A stretch of DNA of 64,000 bases from Enterobacteriaceae endosymbiont of Donacia cinerea (GCF_012569925.1 NZ_CP046204.1:250314-314313); one strand, 5' to 3'; positions 10,016 to 19,863 are shown, counted from the stretch's first letter. The notes: a model not told the origin generated them from the sequence alone. Numbers and translations: made by a program.

Positions 10016-10201
10016 AATGGTGAGGTCTTAAACTTTGAATAATTCTTAAATATTTGTATAAAATTTTAAAAAATATAATAACATTTATATTTAAAAAAAT
10101 AATAAAATTACTTAATTACTTTTATTATTTAACAATATAACACTAATAATCATATTTTTTCCTTTTGTAAAAAAAACATAATAATAAAATATAAAAATAA
10201 A

Positions 10202-10534
10202 TTATTTTAAATTCTTATTTAAAAAATTTTCTAATTGTATTTTATTTATAGAACCAATTATTTTATCTATAATATTACCGTTTTTAAATAATATAATTGT
10301 AGGTATACTGCGAATATTATACTGTTCTGCAATAATTTTATATTTTTCAATATTTAATTTAGTAAAAATTATATTTTTATATTTTAAAGATACTTCTTCT
10401 AATACTTTAGAAAACATTTTACATGGGTTGCACCATTCAGCCCAAAAATCAACTAAAACTAAATCATTTTTTTTTATTTCAGATTGAAAATTTTCATTAT
10501 TTAAATTTATTAGAACATTGGTTTTATATTGCAT
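10202..10534 (-). CDS. trxA: Thioredoxin 1 with a CNPC active site
   Basis: 110 aa, the usual size. The fold markers are intact: LVDFWAEW with the buried aspartate, then the redox site, and the cis-proline in RSIPTIILF. The active site reads WCNPCK instead of the nearly universal WCGPCK; the codon is clearly AAC (Asn). Thioredoxin reduces protein disulfides using thioredoxin reductase. The residues between the cysteines set redox potential and pKa, so this change may alter function. The trxA-rho order is ancestral. Confidence 0.95.
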   Translation of the reverse strand: MQYKTNVLINLNNENFQSEIKKNDLVLVDFWAEWCNPCKMFSKVLEEVSLKYKNIIFTKLNIEKYKIIAEQYNIRSIPTIILFKNGNIIDKIIGSINKIQLENFLNKNLK

Positions 10535-10831
10535 GAATTTAACATTCCTATATGAATATTATTATCTAATTATTTTTTACAAAAAATTTATAAATATCTT
10601 AACTTTAAAATAAATTTTTTGAATAAATTAATTTTCAAAAACACTTAAATAAAATCTTATTTTTATTATATATTAATAGTAATTATATTACAAGATAATA
10701 AATAATGTTTTATAAATATAAATAATAATATTATTATTAATATGTTAATATTGTTTATCTATTAAATCAATTTTATTATTATTTATAATATAACAAATTT
10801 TTTTCTTATTAACAGATTATTAGGAGAACTA
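10535..10831. other. Intergenic region between divergent trxA and dksA, no gene seen
   Basis: 297 bp, nearly all A/T, with stops in every frame. It must contain the promoters of trxA and dksA. The only clear signal is the dksA ribosome-binding site near its right end (TTAGGAGAACTAATG). I see no recognisable pseudogene. Confidence 0.5.
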
Positions 10832-11284
10832 ATGAAAAAAAGTAATGATTTTTTATCATCTTTAAATATTTTATCTCTTGCAGGAGTATCTCCATATAAA
10901 TTAAAAATTAATGAAAAATATATGAATAAAAAACAATTATCACATTTTAAAAAAATTTTAGAATCATGGAAAAATAAAATAAATAGTAAAATTAATAATA
11001 TGTCATCTTATATAAAAGATGAAGCATCTAATTTTCCTGATCTAATAGATAGAGCTTCACAAGAAGAAGAGTTTAATTTAGAATTACGTAATAGAGATAG
11101 AGAAAGAAAATTAATAAAAAAAATAGAAATAACATTAAATAAAATTAATACAAAAAATTTTGGTTATTGTGACTGTTGCGAAATTAAAATTGGATTAAAA
11201 AGACTAGAAGCACATCCAACAGCAAATTTATGTATTGACTGTAAAACTTTAGCAGAAATCAGAGCAAAACAAATAGCTGAATAA
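10832..11284 (+). CDS. dksA: RNA polymerase-binding transcription factor DksA
   Basis: 150 aa, against 151 in E. coli. The coiled coil carries the DxxDxA tip motif (FPDLIDRA) that reaches into the RNA polymerase secondary channel. The C4 zinc finger is complete (CDCC near residue 112 and CIDC near 133). DksA works with ppGpp to tune rRNA, tRNA and biosynthetic promoters. A strong AGGAGA Shine-Dalgarno precedes the ATG. Keeping it means some global transcription control remains in this stripped genome. Confidence 0.96.
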   Translation: MKKSNDFLSSLNILSLAGVSPYKLKINEKYMNKKQLSHFKKILESWKNKINSKINNMSSYIKDEASNFPDLIDRASQEEEFNLELRNRDRERKLIKKIEITLNKINTKNFGYCDCCEIKIGLKRLEAHPTANLCIDCKTLAEIRAKQIAE

Positions 11285-11329
11285 AATTCATTAAATATAT
11301 ATATTATTATTAATTTTTTTAAAAATTTT

Positions 11330-12103
11330 TTATTTACGTATTCCTATACCTTTTGTAAGCAAAATAAAAATAAATAAATATAAAATAATAATAAAACAAA
11401 ATAAAATATTTATAGTTGTAAATAATGATACTGTTTTTATACCTAAAAAACTATAACGAAATCCAGAAATAATATAATAAATAGGATTTATTTTTAATAT
11501 TTTTTGCCAAAAAATAGGTAAACTTAATGTTGAATAAAATACACCACTTAAAGATGTTAAAGGCGTTAATATAAATGTAGGTATAAAATTAATATCATCA
11601 AAATCTTTAGCAAAGATAGCATTTAATAATCCAGCGAGAGAAAACAAAATAGATGTTAATATTACAATAATTATAAAAAATAACCATGAATATACATGTA
11701 AAGAAATAAAAAATGTAGAAATTAAAGTTAAAATAATACAAATAATAAGACTTCTCATTATACCCCCACTAATATAACCTAATATAATTAGGTTAGTTGG
11801 TACTGGAGCTATTAATAGTTCTTCTATATAATGTTGAAATTTTGATCCAAAAAAAGATGAAGCTACATTAGAATATGAATTATTAATAATACTCATCATA
11901 ATTAATCCAGGTATAATAAATTGTATATAACTAAATCCTAATATTTTATTAACATGTAAATTAATTAATTTACCAAATATTATAAAATATAAAGATATGT
12001 TCATAATAGGAGGTAGTATAGTTTGTATCCAAATACGCAGAAATCTATTTATTTCTTTTTTACAGATTGTATATAATATAATTAAATATGGATGTAATTT
12101 CAT
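11330..12103 (-). CDS. yadH: ABC-2 type transporter permease YadH
   Basis: 257 aa with about six hydrophobic segments, matching the ABC-2 exporter membrane subunit (E. coli YadH, 256 aa). Visible family features are GKLINLHVNKILGFSYIQF with FIIPGL, and a conserved LTSLSGVFYS near residue 185. It pairs with the ATPase YadG, 26 bp upstream on the same strand. The substrate is not established. Few transporters survive in such genomes, so the pair presumably has a real role, perhaps in the envelope. Confidence 0.9.
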   Translation of the reverse strand: MKLHPYLIILYTICKKEINRFLRIWIQTILPPIMNISLYFIIFGKLINLHVNKILGFSYIQFIIPGLIMMSIINNSYSNVASSFFGSKFQHYIEELLIAPVPTNLIILGYISGGIMRSLIICIILTLISTFFISLHVYSWLFFIIIVILTSILFSLAGLLNAIFAKDFDDINFIPTFILTPLTSLSGVFYSTLSLPIFWQKILKINPIYYIISGFRYSFLGIKTVSLFTTINILFCFIIILYLFIFILLTKGIGIRK

Positions 12104-12129
12104 ATTAATAATCCTTACTATAAAAAATT

Positions 12130-13044
12130 TTAATTTTTAGTAAAATCCATAAATAATTTTTCTAATTTATTATATTTATTTTTTATACTTATAATTTTAA
12201 TATTTTGTTTTATTAATTGTATAAAAATATTATTTAAATTTTGATTTTGTTTTATTTTAATTTCTAATTGAGAATTATTAATAATTTTATATTTATATCC
12301 ACTTATCTGAGGAATAATATTATTTATTTTTATATAATCTAAAATAAAAACTTCAAATTTTAATTTATTTAATAATTGATTTATAGCACAATTTTCTATT
12401 AATATTCCATTATTTATAATACCAATATGTCGACATAAAAATTCAGCTTCTTCCAGATAATGAGTTGTTAAAATAATTGTAATTTTCTTTTTAAGATTTA
12501 TTTTTTTAAAAAAAGACCATATATAATAACGTAATTTAATATCAATACCAGTAGTAGGTTCATCTAAAATTAATAATTTTGGACTGTGTATCAATGCTCT
12601 TATTATCATAAGACAACGTTTCATCCCTCCTGATAAATTTTTTGCTTTTTGATTTCTTTCTTTCCATAATTTTAATATTTTTAAATATTTTTTAATTTTT
12701 GTAATAACCTTTTTTTTTTTTATACCATAGTATCCAGCTTGATTGACTAATATTTGTAATACTGTTTCAAATGGATTAAAATTAAATTCTTGAGGAACTA
12801 ACCCTATTTGTTTTTTAGCTTTAAATGTATTTTTTTGAATATTTAATCCAAAAATTTTTATTTTTCCTGAAGATTTATTAATTAAAGAAGTAATTATACC
12901 TATAATTGTTGTTTTACCAGCTCCATTTGGTCCTAATAAAGCATAAAAATCTCCTTTTTTAATTTTTAAATTAAAATTTTTTAAAACTTGATAGTTATTA
13001 GGATAAATTTTAGATAAATTTTTAATTTCTAGTGCATAAGACAT
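12130..13044 (-). CDS. yadG: ABC transporter ATP-binding protein YadG
   Basis: 304 aa, against 308 in E. coli. It has Walker A (GPNGAGKTT), Q-loop (LVPQEFNFNPFETV), signature LSGGMKR, Walker B with catalytic Glu (LLILDEPTTGID) and H-loop (TTHYLEEA). It should dimerise and power YadH. A 12-base A run lies in the gene at the lysine cluster near residue 112 (T12 on the plus strand, 12710-12721). The last 80 residues are divergent and isoleucine/asparagine-rich. Confidence 0.93.
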   Translation of the reverse strand: MSYALEIKNLSKIYPNNYQVLKNFNLKIKKGDFYALLGPNGAGKTTIIGIITSLINKSSGKIKIFGLNIQKNTFKAKKQIGLVPQEFNFNPFETVLQILVNQAGYYGIKKKKVITKIKKYLKILKLWKERNQKAKNLSGGMKRCLMIIRALIHSPKLLILDEPTTGIDIKLRYYIWSFFKKINLKKKITIILTTHYLEEAEFLCRHIGIINNGILIENCAINQLLNKLKFEVFILDYIKINNIIPQISGYKYKIINNSQLEIKIKQNQNLNNIFIQLIKQNIKIISIKNKYNKLEKLFMDFTKN

Positions 13045-13140
13045 AATAATATTTTTTTCAAATTAAAATTGTTAAATATTTTTTAATTTTATAATATTGC
13101 ATATTTTATTATATAAATTAAAAAATAAAATTTTTAACAC

Positions 13141-13174
13141 ATGATGTACTTTATTTTAAAATAAAATACATCAT
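13141..13174 (-). terminator. Hairpin terminator downstream of sodA
   Basis: Two 17-base arms with a single mismatch (13141-13157 and 13158-13174) form a palindrome starting 6 bases after the sodA stop. A/T-rich sequence with U-rich stretches follows on the minus strand. Likely a rho-independent terminator separating sodA from yadG. Confidence 0.6.
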
Positions 13175-13180
13175 AAATAA

Positions 13181-13792
13181 TTATTTATTCAATAATAATT
13201 GTGCGACTTTATCCCAATTTATAACATTCCAAAAAGCTTTAATATATAAATTTTTTTGATTCTGATATTTTAAATAATATGAATGTTCCCATAAATCTAA
13301 TCCTATTATAGGATATCCAATTGATTTATTATTCATTAACGGATTATCTTGATTTATTGTAGTAATTATTTTTAATAAATTTTTCTTTTTAATTACCCAG
13401 ATCCATCCAGATCCAAAAAAATTTAAAGCTATATTCTCAAAAACTTGTTTAAAATTTTTTAAACTGTCGAAATCTTTTTTTAAAAAATTTAAGACAATAT
13501 TATTAGGTTGAGTATTTTTTTTTAAAATTTTCCAAAAAAAACTATGATTAGCATGTCCTCCTGCATTATTACGTAAAAAAATTTTTTGTGATTTAGATAT
13601 GGATAAATTATCTAAATTAGATATTAATGTATTAATTTTAATGCTTTGTATATTATTTTTTTCAAGTATTAAATTTGTATTATTAATATAATTTTGATGA
13701 TGTTTTTGGTGGTGTATTTCCATTGTTTTTGTATCAAAAAATGGTTCTAAATCAGAATATTTATATAATAAATCTGGTAATTTATAAGTCAT
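13181..13792 (-). CDS. sodA: Superoxide dismutase, Mn type
   Basis: 203 aa, against 206 in E. coli SodA. It begins MTYKLPDLLYKY. The metal-binding histidines and aspartate are all present: HHQKHHQNY, GGHANHSFFW, and GLDLWEHSYYLKYQN. NNAGGHANH and NQDNPLM resemble SodA (Mn) more than SodB (Fe). It removes superoxide in the cytoplasm. It lies 28 bp downstream of aroE on the same strand. Confidence 0.93.
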   Translation of the reverse strand: MTYKLPDLLYKYSDLEPFFDTKTMEIHHQKHHQNYINNTNLILEKNNIQSIKINTLISNLDNLSISKSQKIFLRNNAGGHANHSFFWKILKKNTQPNNIVLNFLKKDFDSLKNFKQVFENIALNFFGSGWIWVIKKKNLLKIITTINQDNPLMNNKSIGYPIIGLDLWEHSYYLKYQNQKNLYIKAFWNVINWDKVAQLLLNK

Positions 13793-13820
13793 ATAAATCC
13801 TTTAAAAATAATATTAAATA

Positions 13821-14645
13821 TTAATTATATTTTTTATATTTTTTAATTATTTTTTTAGTATTAGGCATAATACCATGCCATAAATAAAAAGAATATGCTG
13901 CTTGTTCAATTAACATACCTATACCATCTGATATTTTTCTAGCTCCATGGAGAGTACACCATTTTAAAAATGGTGTGATATTAAAATTATAATAAAGATC
14001 ATAACAAAAAACATCAGGATTAATAATTGATACAGGAATATTAAATATATTCCCCATAAGACTAGTAGATGTAGCATTAATAATTAAATTATACTTAATT
14101 TTATCATATTTTTTAAATAAATCTTCTAATTTAAGACAATTAAGATTTTTTATATTATTAAAATATTTAATAAGATTTTTACCACGTTCATAAGTACGAT
14201 TAATAATTGTAATATTACAACCAAATTTAATTAATGGAAGTATAATTCCTTGTGCAGCTCCACCAGCACCTATTAATAAAATATTACTTGTAGGATTTAT
14301 AAATTTTAAATTTCTTAAATCTTTTAATAAACCAATACCATCAGTATTATCACCTAAAATTTTTTTAGAATTAATAACTTTTATTGTATTAACTACACCA
14401 GCTTGTTGTGCTCTTTTTGTTAAAATATTACATAATTTATATGCTTCATGCTTAAAAGGAATTGTAATGTTTGCACCTATACCTCCATTTTGAATAAAAT
14501 TAAAAATTTTTTTATTAAAATTATTTTTTTCAACATAAATTTTTATATAATTTTGTAATATTCCTGTTTGTTTTGCAAATAATTTATGTATAATTGGAGA
14601 CTTACTCTGTTTTATAGGATTACCAAATACAGCAAATGTTTTCAT
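13821..14645 (-). CDS. aroE: Shikimate dehydrogenase
   Basis: 274 aa, against 272 in E. coli. The substrate pocket has SKSPIIH and NITIPFKHEA, with the catalytic lysine; DNTDGIGLL holds the catalytic aspartate. The NADP fold has GAGGAAQGI and INRTYERGK. It reduces 3-dehydroshikimate to shikimate. With aroA, also in this window, it shows the chorismate route is kept, a common reason for a host to keep such a symbiont. It follows tsaC by 2 bp. Confidence 0.96.
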   Translation of the reverse strand: MKTFAVFGNPIKQSKSPIIHKLFAKQTGILQNYIKIYVEKNNFNKKIFNFIQNGGIGANITIPFKHEAYKLCNILTKRAQQAGVVNTIKVINSKKILGDNTDGIGLLKDLRNLKFINPTSNILLIGAGGAAQGIILPLIKFGCNITIINRTYERGKNLIKYFNNIKNLNCLKLEDLFKKYDKIKYNLIINATSTSLMGNIFNIPVSIINPDVFCYDLYYNFNITPFLKWCTLHGARKISDGIGMLIEQAAYSFYLWHGIMPNTKKIIKKYKKYN

Positions 14646-14647
14646 AT

Positions 14648-15208
14648 TTATCCTTTACGAATAACTAGATTTGTAAAACTATCTCTAATTTCTGATGGTT
14701 TTAAATATCCACCTGTTTCCCCATTTAAAATAAAAATATGTTCTTTTATATTATTAAATTGATATAATACTTCTTGATAAGTTAAACATGGTTTCATTCC
14801 TGAAATATTTGCACTAGTAGAAACAATAGGTTTTCCAAAATAATTACATAATTTACTCATTAAATAATGATTAGTTACACGAACAGCTATAGATTTAAAA
14901 TTTCCAGTTAACCAATAAGGAGTATTTACTGAAATAGGCATAATCCATGTGATCATACCAGGCCAGGTAGATAAAATTTTTTTTTTTTGACTTTTAAGAA
15001 TTTTTTTTTCATTTATATATTTTAATAATTGAGTATATTTAGAAGCAATTAAAATTAATCCTTTTTTTATACTACGTTTTTTTATTTTTAGTAAATCATT
15101 TACTGCTTTACTATTATCTGGATCACATCCTAATCCAAATACAGATTCAGTAGGATAAGCTATAATTTTACCCATTTTTAATGCATTAATAAAAATTTTT
15201 ATATCCAT
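14648..15208 (-). CDS. tsaC: Threonylcarbamoyl-AMP synthase TsaC
   Basis: 186 aa, against 190 in E. coli. SUA5/YrdC family motifs are clear: AYPTESVFGLGCDPD, KKRSIKKGLILIA, AVRVTNH, STSANISG and PSEIRD at the C-terminus. It makes threonylcarbamoyl-AMP from threonine, bicarbonate and ATP for the t6A pathway completed by TsaD. It is cotranscribed with aroE and divergent from def-fmt, matching the E. coli tsaC-aroE/def-fmt locus with intervening genes lost. Confidence 0.95.
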   Translation of the reverse strand: MDIKIFINALKMGKIIAYPTESVFGLGCDPDNSKAVNDLLKIKKRSIKKGLILIASKYTQLLKYINEKKILKSQKKKILSTWPGMITWIMPISVNTPYWLTGNFKSIAVRVTNHYLMSKLCNYFGKPIVSTSANISGMKPCLTYQEVLYQFNNIKEHIFILNGETGGYLKPSEIRDSFTNLVIRKG

Positions 15209-15330
15209 AATTTTTTTATAAATAGTTTGATATAATTATAAATGAATTATATATTAATAATATGAGTATTTTAAAGATTAAAAAAAATTCTATTTTATTA
15301 CAAAGATTGTTTTAAAAAAAGATATCTATT

Positions 15331-15867
15331 ATGTCTATAATTAAATTATTATATTTTCCTAATAAAAAATTAAGAAATATAGCTAAATCCATTAAAAATA
15401 TTAATAATGATATTAAATTATTAGGAAATAATATGCTTGAAATAATGTATTCTTATAATGGTATTGGATTAGCAGCAACACAAATAGGAATAAATAAAAG
15501 AATTATTGTTATTGATATAACTAAAAAACAAAATAATCCTCTTATTCTTATTAATCCTGTAATAATACAATTTGATAAATTAAAAATTAATAGTAATGAA
15601 GGTTGTCTTTCTATACCTATTAAACAAAGATATTTTGTTTTAAGATCTAAAAGAATAAAAATTAAAGCTCAAAATTTAATGAATGAATTTATTGAATTTA
15701 AAGCATATAATTTATTATCTTTTTGTATACAACATGAAATTGATCATTTAAATGGTATTCTATTTATTGACTATTTATCAAATTTAAAATATCAAAGAAT
15801 TTGTGATAAAATAAATAAACTTAATCATAAAATAATATTATTAAAAAAACAGAATTATATAAAATGA
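15331..15867 (+). CDS. def: Peptide deformylase
   Basis: 178 aa, slightly longer than E. coli Def (169), with the extra residues at a lysine-rich C-terminus. All three motifs are present: GIGLAATQIG, EGCLSIP with the metal-binding cysteine, and CIQHEIDHLNG with the two histidines and catalytic Glu. It removes the formyl group from new proteins before Map acts. Its stop overlaps the fmt start as ATGA. Confidence 0.97.
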   Translation: MSIIKLLYFPNKKLRNIAKSIKNINNDIKLLGNNMLEIMYSYNGIGLAATQIGINKRIIVIDITKKQNNPLILINPVIIQFDKLKINSNEGCLSIPIKQRYFVLRSKRIKIKAQNLMNEFIEFKAYNLLSFCIQHEIDHLNGILFIDYLSNLKYQRICDKINKLNHKIILLKKQNYIK

Positions 15868-16841
15868 AAAAAAAAATAAAAATTATTTTTATGGGTACTT
15901 CAAAATTTGCAGCTTATCATTTAAAAGGTTTAATAAATAATAATGATAATATAGTATCCTGTGTGATAACTAAACCAGATACTTATGCTAATAGAGGATA
16001 TAAATTAACTTTTAATTCTATAAAAAAAATAGCAGTAAAATATAAAATTAATATATTACAACCAGAATCGTTAAATTCTTTAAAATTAATTAAAAATATT
16101 ATTAGTTATCAATGCGATATTATAGTAGTTGTAGACTATGGTTTATTAATACCAAATAAAATATTAAATATACCTAAATTATTCTGTATGAATATACACG
16201 CTTCATTATTACCTAGATGGAGAGGTGCTGCTCCTATACAAAGAGCCTTATTAGCAAATGATTTAAAAACAGGTATTAGTATTATAAGAATAAATAATTT
16301 TTTAGATCAAGGTGATATTATTTATCAAATAGAATATAATATTTTATTATATGATACATACGGATCATTATATAAAAAGTTAGCTATATTAGGTTTAGAA
16401 GGTTTATTATTAATAATAAAAAAAATTTCTAAGGGAGAACAAATAAAATTTAAATCTCAAAATATAAACATGATAAAACCTACATATGCAAAAAAAATAT
16501 CTAAAATAGAATGTAAATTAAACTGGAATTTACCAGCTCAAAAATTAGAATGTATGGTTCGTGCTTTTAATCCTCGACCAGGGGCTTTTTTTATATTAAA
16601 AAATAAAAGATTCAAAATTTGGCAAGCAGAAGTAATTAATAAGTTTAATAATGATTACATAAATAAAACACCTGGAACAATCTTATCTATTAATAAATAT
16701 GGTATACAAATAAATACTATAAATGGAATTTTAAATATTCAAATTATTCAACCTAGTGGGAAAAAACAAATGAATATTCAAAATTTTTTAAATTTTAACC
16801 AATATAAAATTATATTTAAAAAAAATAATATAATTAATTAA
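15864..16841 (+). CDS. fmt: Methionyl-tRNA formyltransferase
   Basis: 325 aa, against 315 in E. coli. It has the formyl-THF site (MNIHASLLPRWRGAAPIQRA) and the catalytic aspartate region (LDQGDII). The C-terminal tRNA-binding domain is more diverged. It formylates initiator Met-tRNA. It is translationally coupled to def by a 4-base overlap. Its stop lies inside TTAATTAA, shared with the stop of convergent rplQ, so the two genes overlap by 8 bp. Confidence 0.96.
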   Translation: MKKKIKIIFMGTSKFAAYHLKGLINNNDNIVSCVITKPDTYANRGYKLTFNSIKKIAVKYKINILQPESLNSLKLIKNIISYQCDIIVVVDYGLLIPNKILNIPKLFCMNIHASLLPRWRGAAPIQRALLANDLKTGISIIRINNFLDQGDIIYQIEYNILLYDTYGSLYKKLAILGLEGLLLIIKKISKGEQIKFKSQNINMIKPTYAKKISKIECKLNWNLPAQKLECMVRAFNPRPGAFFILKNKRFKIWQAEVINKFNNDYINKTPGTILSINKYGIQINTINGILNIQIIQPSGKKQMNIQNFLNFNQYKIIFKKNNIIN

Positions 16842-17220
16842 TTTTTTTATCACTTAAAACTATTTTTCTTTCTATTAATTCTATATATGCCATAGGTGCT
16901 TTATCCCCATTACGAAAACCACATTTTATTATACGTGTATATCCTCCTAATCTATTTTTAAATTTAGGAGCAATAATATTAAAAAGTTTTATAATATTAT
17001 TTTTATTATTTAATTTAGATCTTATTAATCTTTTATTAGAAATAGTATTTTTTTTAGCAATAGTAATTATTGGTTCTATTATCTTTCTAAGTTCTTTAGC
17101 TTTTACTAAAGTAGTTTTAATAATTTCATTATTAATTAATGAATTAACCATATTAAATAACATTGCACTACGATGAGTGCTATTTTTATTTAAATAACGA
17201 CCTGTTTTACGATGACGCAT
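16834..17220 (-). CDS. rplQ: 50S ribosomal protein L17
   Basis: 128 aa, against 127 in E. coli. It starts MRHRKTGRYLNKNSTHR and contains GGYTRIIKCGFRNGDKAPMAYIE typical of L17 (20-residue signature split across positions 90-115). It is the last gene of the alpha operon, after rpoA, and overlaps convergent fmt by 8 bp. No separate terminator is visible. Confidence 0.97.
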   Translation of the reverse strand: MRHRKTGRYLNKNSTHRSAMLFNMVNSLINNEIIKTTLVKAKELRKIIEPIITIAKKNTISNKRLIRSKLNNKNNIIKLFNIIAPKFKNRLGGYTRIIKCGFRNGDKAPMAYIELIERKIVLSDKKIN

Positions 17221-17240
17221 TTTTTTTACCTAATTTAAAA

Positions 17241-18260
17241 TTAATTATTTATTGTTTTTTTATTGTTATTTATAACTGGAGGCCAATTATCTAATCTCAT
17301 TCCTAATGATAATCCTCTTGAAGCTAATATATCTTTTATTTCTGTTAATGATTTTTTTCCTAAATTTGGAGTTTTTAATAATTCTACTTCAGTTCGTTGT
17401 ACTAAATCACCTATTAAATGAATTAATTCAGTTTTTAAACAATTTGCAGAACGTACAGTTAATTCTAAATCATCTACTGAATGTAGTAAAATAGGATCAA
17501 ATTCTGGTTTTTCTTCTTTAATTACTTTTTCTTGTTTAATATCCTGTAAATTAACAAAAGATGCTAATTGTTCAGATAAAATAGTAGCTGCTTTTCTAAT
17601 GGCTTGTTCTGGATCAATTGTTCCATTTGTTTCCATTTCTATTATTAACTTATCTAAATCAGTCCTTTGTGCTACTCTTGCTGCTTCGACATTATATATA
17701 ATTTTTTTTATAGGACTATAAGATGCATCTACTAGTAATCTACCTATTTTATGATCATTTTGAAAATTATTATTATTTATTTTTGTATGGGCAGCTACAT
17801 ATCCTCTTCCTAATTCTATCTTTATTTTCATATTAATCGATGTATTTACATTAGTAATATTACAAATAATATGTTCTTTATTTATAATTTCTACATCATT
17901 ACCATGATCAATATCAGAAGCTTTTACAATTCCAATACCAGTTTTTTTTAAAGTTAAATTTACCTCTTTTTTATTATTTTCTATTTTTACAGCTAATTTT
18001 TTTAAATTTAATAGTATTTCAATAATATCTTCTTTAATACCTTCTTTAATACTATATTCATGTAATATTCCTTCTATTTCTACTTCTGTTACTGCATAAC
18101 CAGGTATTGAAGATAATAAAATACGTCTTAATGCATTACCTAAAGTATGGCCAAAACCACGTTCTAAAGGTTCTAAAGTAACCTTTATAGTATTGATGTT
18201 GGTATGTTCTATATTTACTAATCGAGGTTTTAAAAATTCTGTAACAGAATTTTGATCCAT
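17241..18260 (-). CDS. rpoA: RNA polymerase alpha subunit
   Basis: 339 aa, about ten more than E. coli. The N-terminal assembly domain has [20 protein letters not shown]. The C-terminal domain, which contacts UP elements and activators, is complete ([35 protein letters not shown]). The extra residues are a short Asn/Lys tail and linker changes. It lies between rpsD and rplQ as in the E. coli alpha operon. Confidence 0.98.
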   Translation of the reverse strand: MDQNSVTEFLKPRLVNIEHTNINTIKVTLEPLERGFGHTLGNALRRILLSSIPGYAVTEVEIEGILHEYSIKEGIKEDIIEILLNLKKLAVKIENNKKEVNLTLKKTGIGIVKASDIDHGNDVEIINKEHIICNITNVNTSINMKIKIELGRGYVAAHTKINNNNFQNDHKIGRLLVDASYSPIKKIIYNVEAARVAQRTDLDKLIIEMETNGTIDPEQAIRKAATILSEQLASFVNLQDIKQEKVIKEEKPEFDPILLHSVDDLELTVRSANCLKTELIHLIGDLVQRTEVELLKTPNLGKKSLTEIKDILASRGLSLGMRLDNWPPVINNNKKTINN

Positions 18261-18282
18261 TTATATACTCTCTTATAAAAAA

Positions 18283-18903
18283 TTATTTTGAATATAACTC
18301 AATAATTAAATGTTCATTAATATCTGCAGGTAAATCAGAACGTTCAGGAAGTTTTTTAAAAATACCTTCCATTTTTTTACTATTTACTTCTAACCAATTT
18401 GATTTTTCTCTTTGCGAATATAAATCAATTGAAGCATTAATTCTTAATTGTTTTTTAGATTTTTCACATACAGAAATTTTATCATTTAAAGATACTTGAT
18501 AAGAAGCTATATTTACAATAAAATTATTAATTTTTATTGATTTATGAGAAATTAATTGTCTAGCTTCTGCTCTTGTAACACCAAAACCCATTCTATAAAC
18601 AACATTATCTAATCTTTTTTCCAATAAACATAATAAATTAAATCCAGTATTACCTTTTATACGTGATGCTTTTTTATAATAATTATGAAATTGTCGTTCT
18701 AATATACCGTATAATCTACGTATTTTTTGTTTTTCTCTTAATTGAATTCCATAATCTGATAATCTAGATTTTTTTATACCATGTTCTCCTGGTGCTTGTT
18801 CTAATTTACATTTTGTATCAATAGAACGTACATTAGATTTTAAAAATAAATCAGTTCCCTCTCTTCGAGATAATTTTAATTTTGGGCCTAAATATTTTGC
18901 CAT
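18283..18903 (-). CDS. rpsD: 30S ribosomal protein S4
   Basis: 206 aa, the same length as E. coli S4. It begins [20 protein letters not shown] and has the S4 RNA-binding domain ([20 protein letters not shown]). S4 is a primary 16S binder. In E. coli it also represses translation of the alpha operon; whether that control persists cannot be told here. It lies between rpsK and rpoA. Confidence 0.98.
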   Translation of the reverse strand: MAKYLGPKLKLSRREGTDLFLKSNVRSIDTKCKLEQAPGEHGIKKSRLSDYGIQLREKQKIRRLYGILERQFHNYYKKASRIKGNTGFNLLCLLEKRLDNVVYRMGFGVTRAEARQLISHKSIKINNFIVNIASYQVSLNDKISVCEKSKKQLRINASIDLYSQREKSNWLEVNSKKMEGIFKKLPERSDLPADINEHLIIELYSK

Positions 18904-18944
18904 TGATTTAATCCTGAAATATTTAAATTAATAAAAAAAATTCT

Positions 18945-19313
18945 TTATACTCTTCTTTTTTTAGGAGGTCTACATCCATTATGAGGAATAGGAGTAATAT
19001 CTGTAATATTTGTTATTTTAAAACCAGCATTATTTAATGCTCTAATAGTAGATTCTCTACCAGGACCTGGTCCTTTTACCATAACTTCTAAATTTTTAAT
19101 ACCATAATTTTTAACAATTTCAGCACATTTTTCTGCGGCTATTTGTGCGGCGAATGGAGTAGATTTTCTTGATCCTCTAAAACCAGAACCTCCTGCTGTT
19201 GCACATCCTAGAGAATTACCTTGTCTATCAGTAATAGTTACAATTGTATTATTGAAAGAAGCATGTATATGAGCAATACCATCTATAATTTGTTTTTTAG
19301 ATTTTTTTTTCAT
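18945..19313 (-). CDS. rpsK: 30S ribosomal protein S11
   Basis: 122 aa from the ATG at 19313 ([20 protein letters not shown]), against 129 in E. coli; the short N-terminus lacks a few basic residues. [13 protein letters not shown] and the arginine-rich C-terminus ([13 protein letters not shown]) are diagnostic. The frame stays open upstream to 19454, but that part overlaps rpsM and resembles nothing in S11. It is 25 bp after rpsM. Confidence 0.97.
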   Translation of the reverse strand: MKKKSKKQIIDGIAHIHASFNNTIVTITDRQGNSLGCATAGGSGFRGSRKSTPFAAQIAAEKCAEIVKNYGIKNLEVMVKGPGPGRESTIRALNNAGFKITNITDITPIPHNGCRPPKKRRV

Positions 19314-19338
19314 TATGTACCAACCGTTAATTAGAATA

Positions 19339-19695
19339 TTATTTTTTAAAATATTTATATAATTTTTTTCTAGTATGTGCATTAGTTTTTGTACGTTGTC
19401 CTCTAACAGGTAATCCTTTCTTATGACGTAATCCTCGATAACAACCAAGATCAATTAATCTTTTAATATTTAAATTAATATCCCTTCTTAAATCTCCTTC
19501 TACTTTAAATCTTGATATAATATTTCTTAATAAATCTATTTTTTTTTCTGTAAGTTTATTAATCTTGATATTTTGAGAAATATTAGTTATTTTACATATA
19601 CGAATTGCATGAGATGTACCTATCCCATAAATATATTTTAATGCTATTATTATACGCTTATTATCAGGAATATTAACTCCAGCTATACGAACCAT
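19339..19695 (-). CDS. rpsM: 30S ribosomal protein S13
   Basis: 118 aa, as in E. coli. It starts [14 protein letters not shown] and has the helix-two-turns-helix [10 protein letters not shown], and the C-terminal [21 protein letters not shown] stretch (here TNAHTRKK). It contacts 16S rRNA in the head and the P-site tRNA. First gene of the alpha operon proper, downstream of rpmJ. Confidence 0.97.
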   Translation of the reverse strand: MVRIAGVNIPDNKRIIIALKYIYGIGTSHAIRICKITNISQNIKINKLTEKKIDLLRNIISRFKVEGDLRRDINLNIKRLIDLGCYRGLRHKKGLPVRGQRTKTNAHTRKKLYKYFKK

Positions 19696-19746
19696 TTTAA
19701 ATCCTTTCTTAATTTTTATAATATATTCTTTAAATAAATAAAATAA

Positions 19747-19863
19747 TTATCCTTGACGTTGTTTATGTTTAGGATCTATTTTACAAAACACATATATTAC
19801 TCTATTTCTACGAATAATTTTACAATGACGACATAATTTTTTTATTGAAGTACGAACTTTCAT
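19747..19863 (-). CDS. rpmJ: 50S ribosomal protein L36
   Basis: 38 aa, short enough to be missed by length filters. The translation starts [19 protein letters not shown] and ends DPKHKQRQG. The zinc ligands C-x2-C, C and H are all present, so this is the zinc-binding form. It sits between secY and rpsM as in E. coli. Confidence 0.96.
   Translation of the reverse strand: MKVRTSIKKLCRHCKIIRRNRVIYVFCKIDPKHKQRQG

Noticed and set aside
13181-13792. Assignment as iron superoxide dismutase (sodB)
   Set aside because: N-terminus, NNAGGHANH and overall alignment are closer to SodA; metal use itself cannot be proven from sequence.
19314-19454. Upstream extension of rpsK
   Set aside because: It overlaps rpsM and shows no similarity to S11; the ATG at 19313 gives the expected N-terminus.
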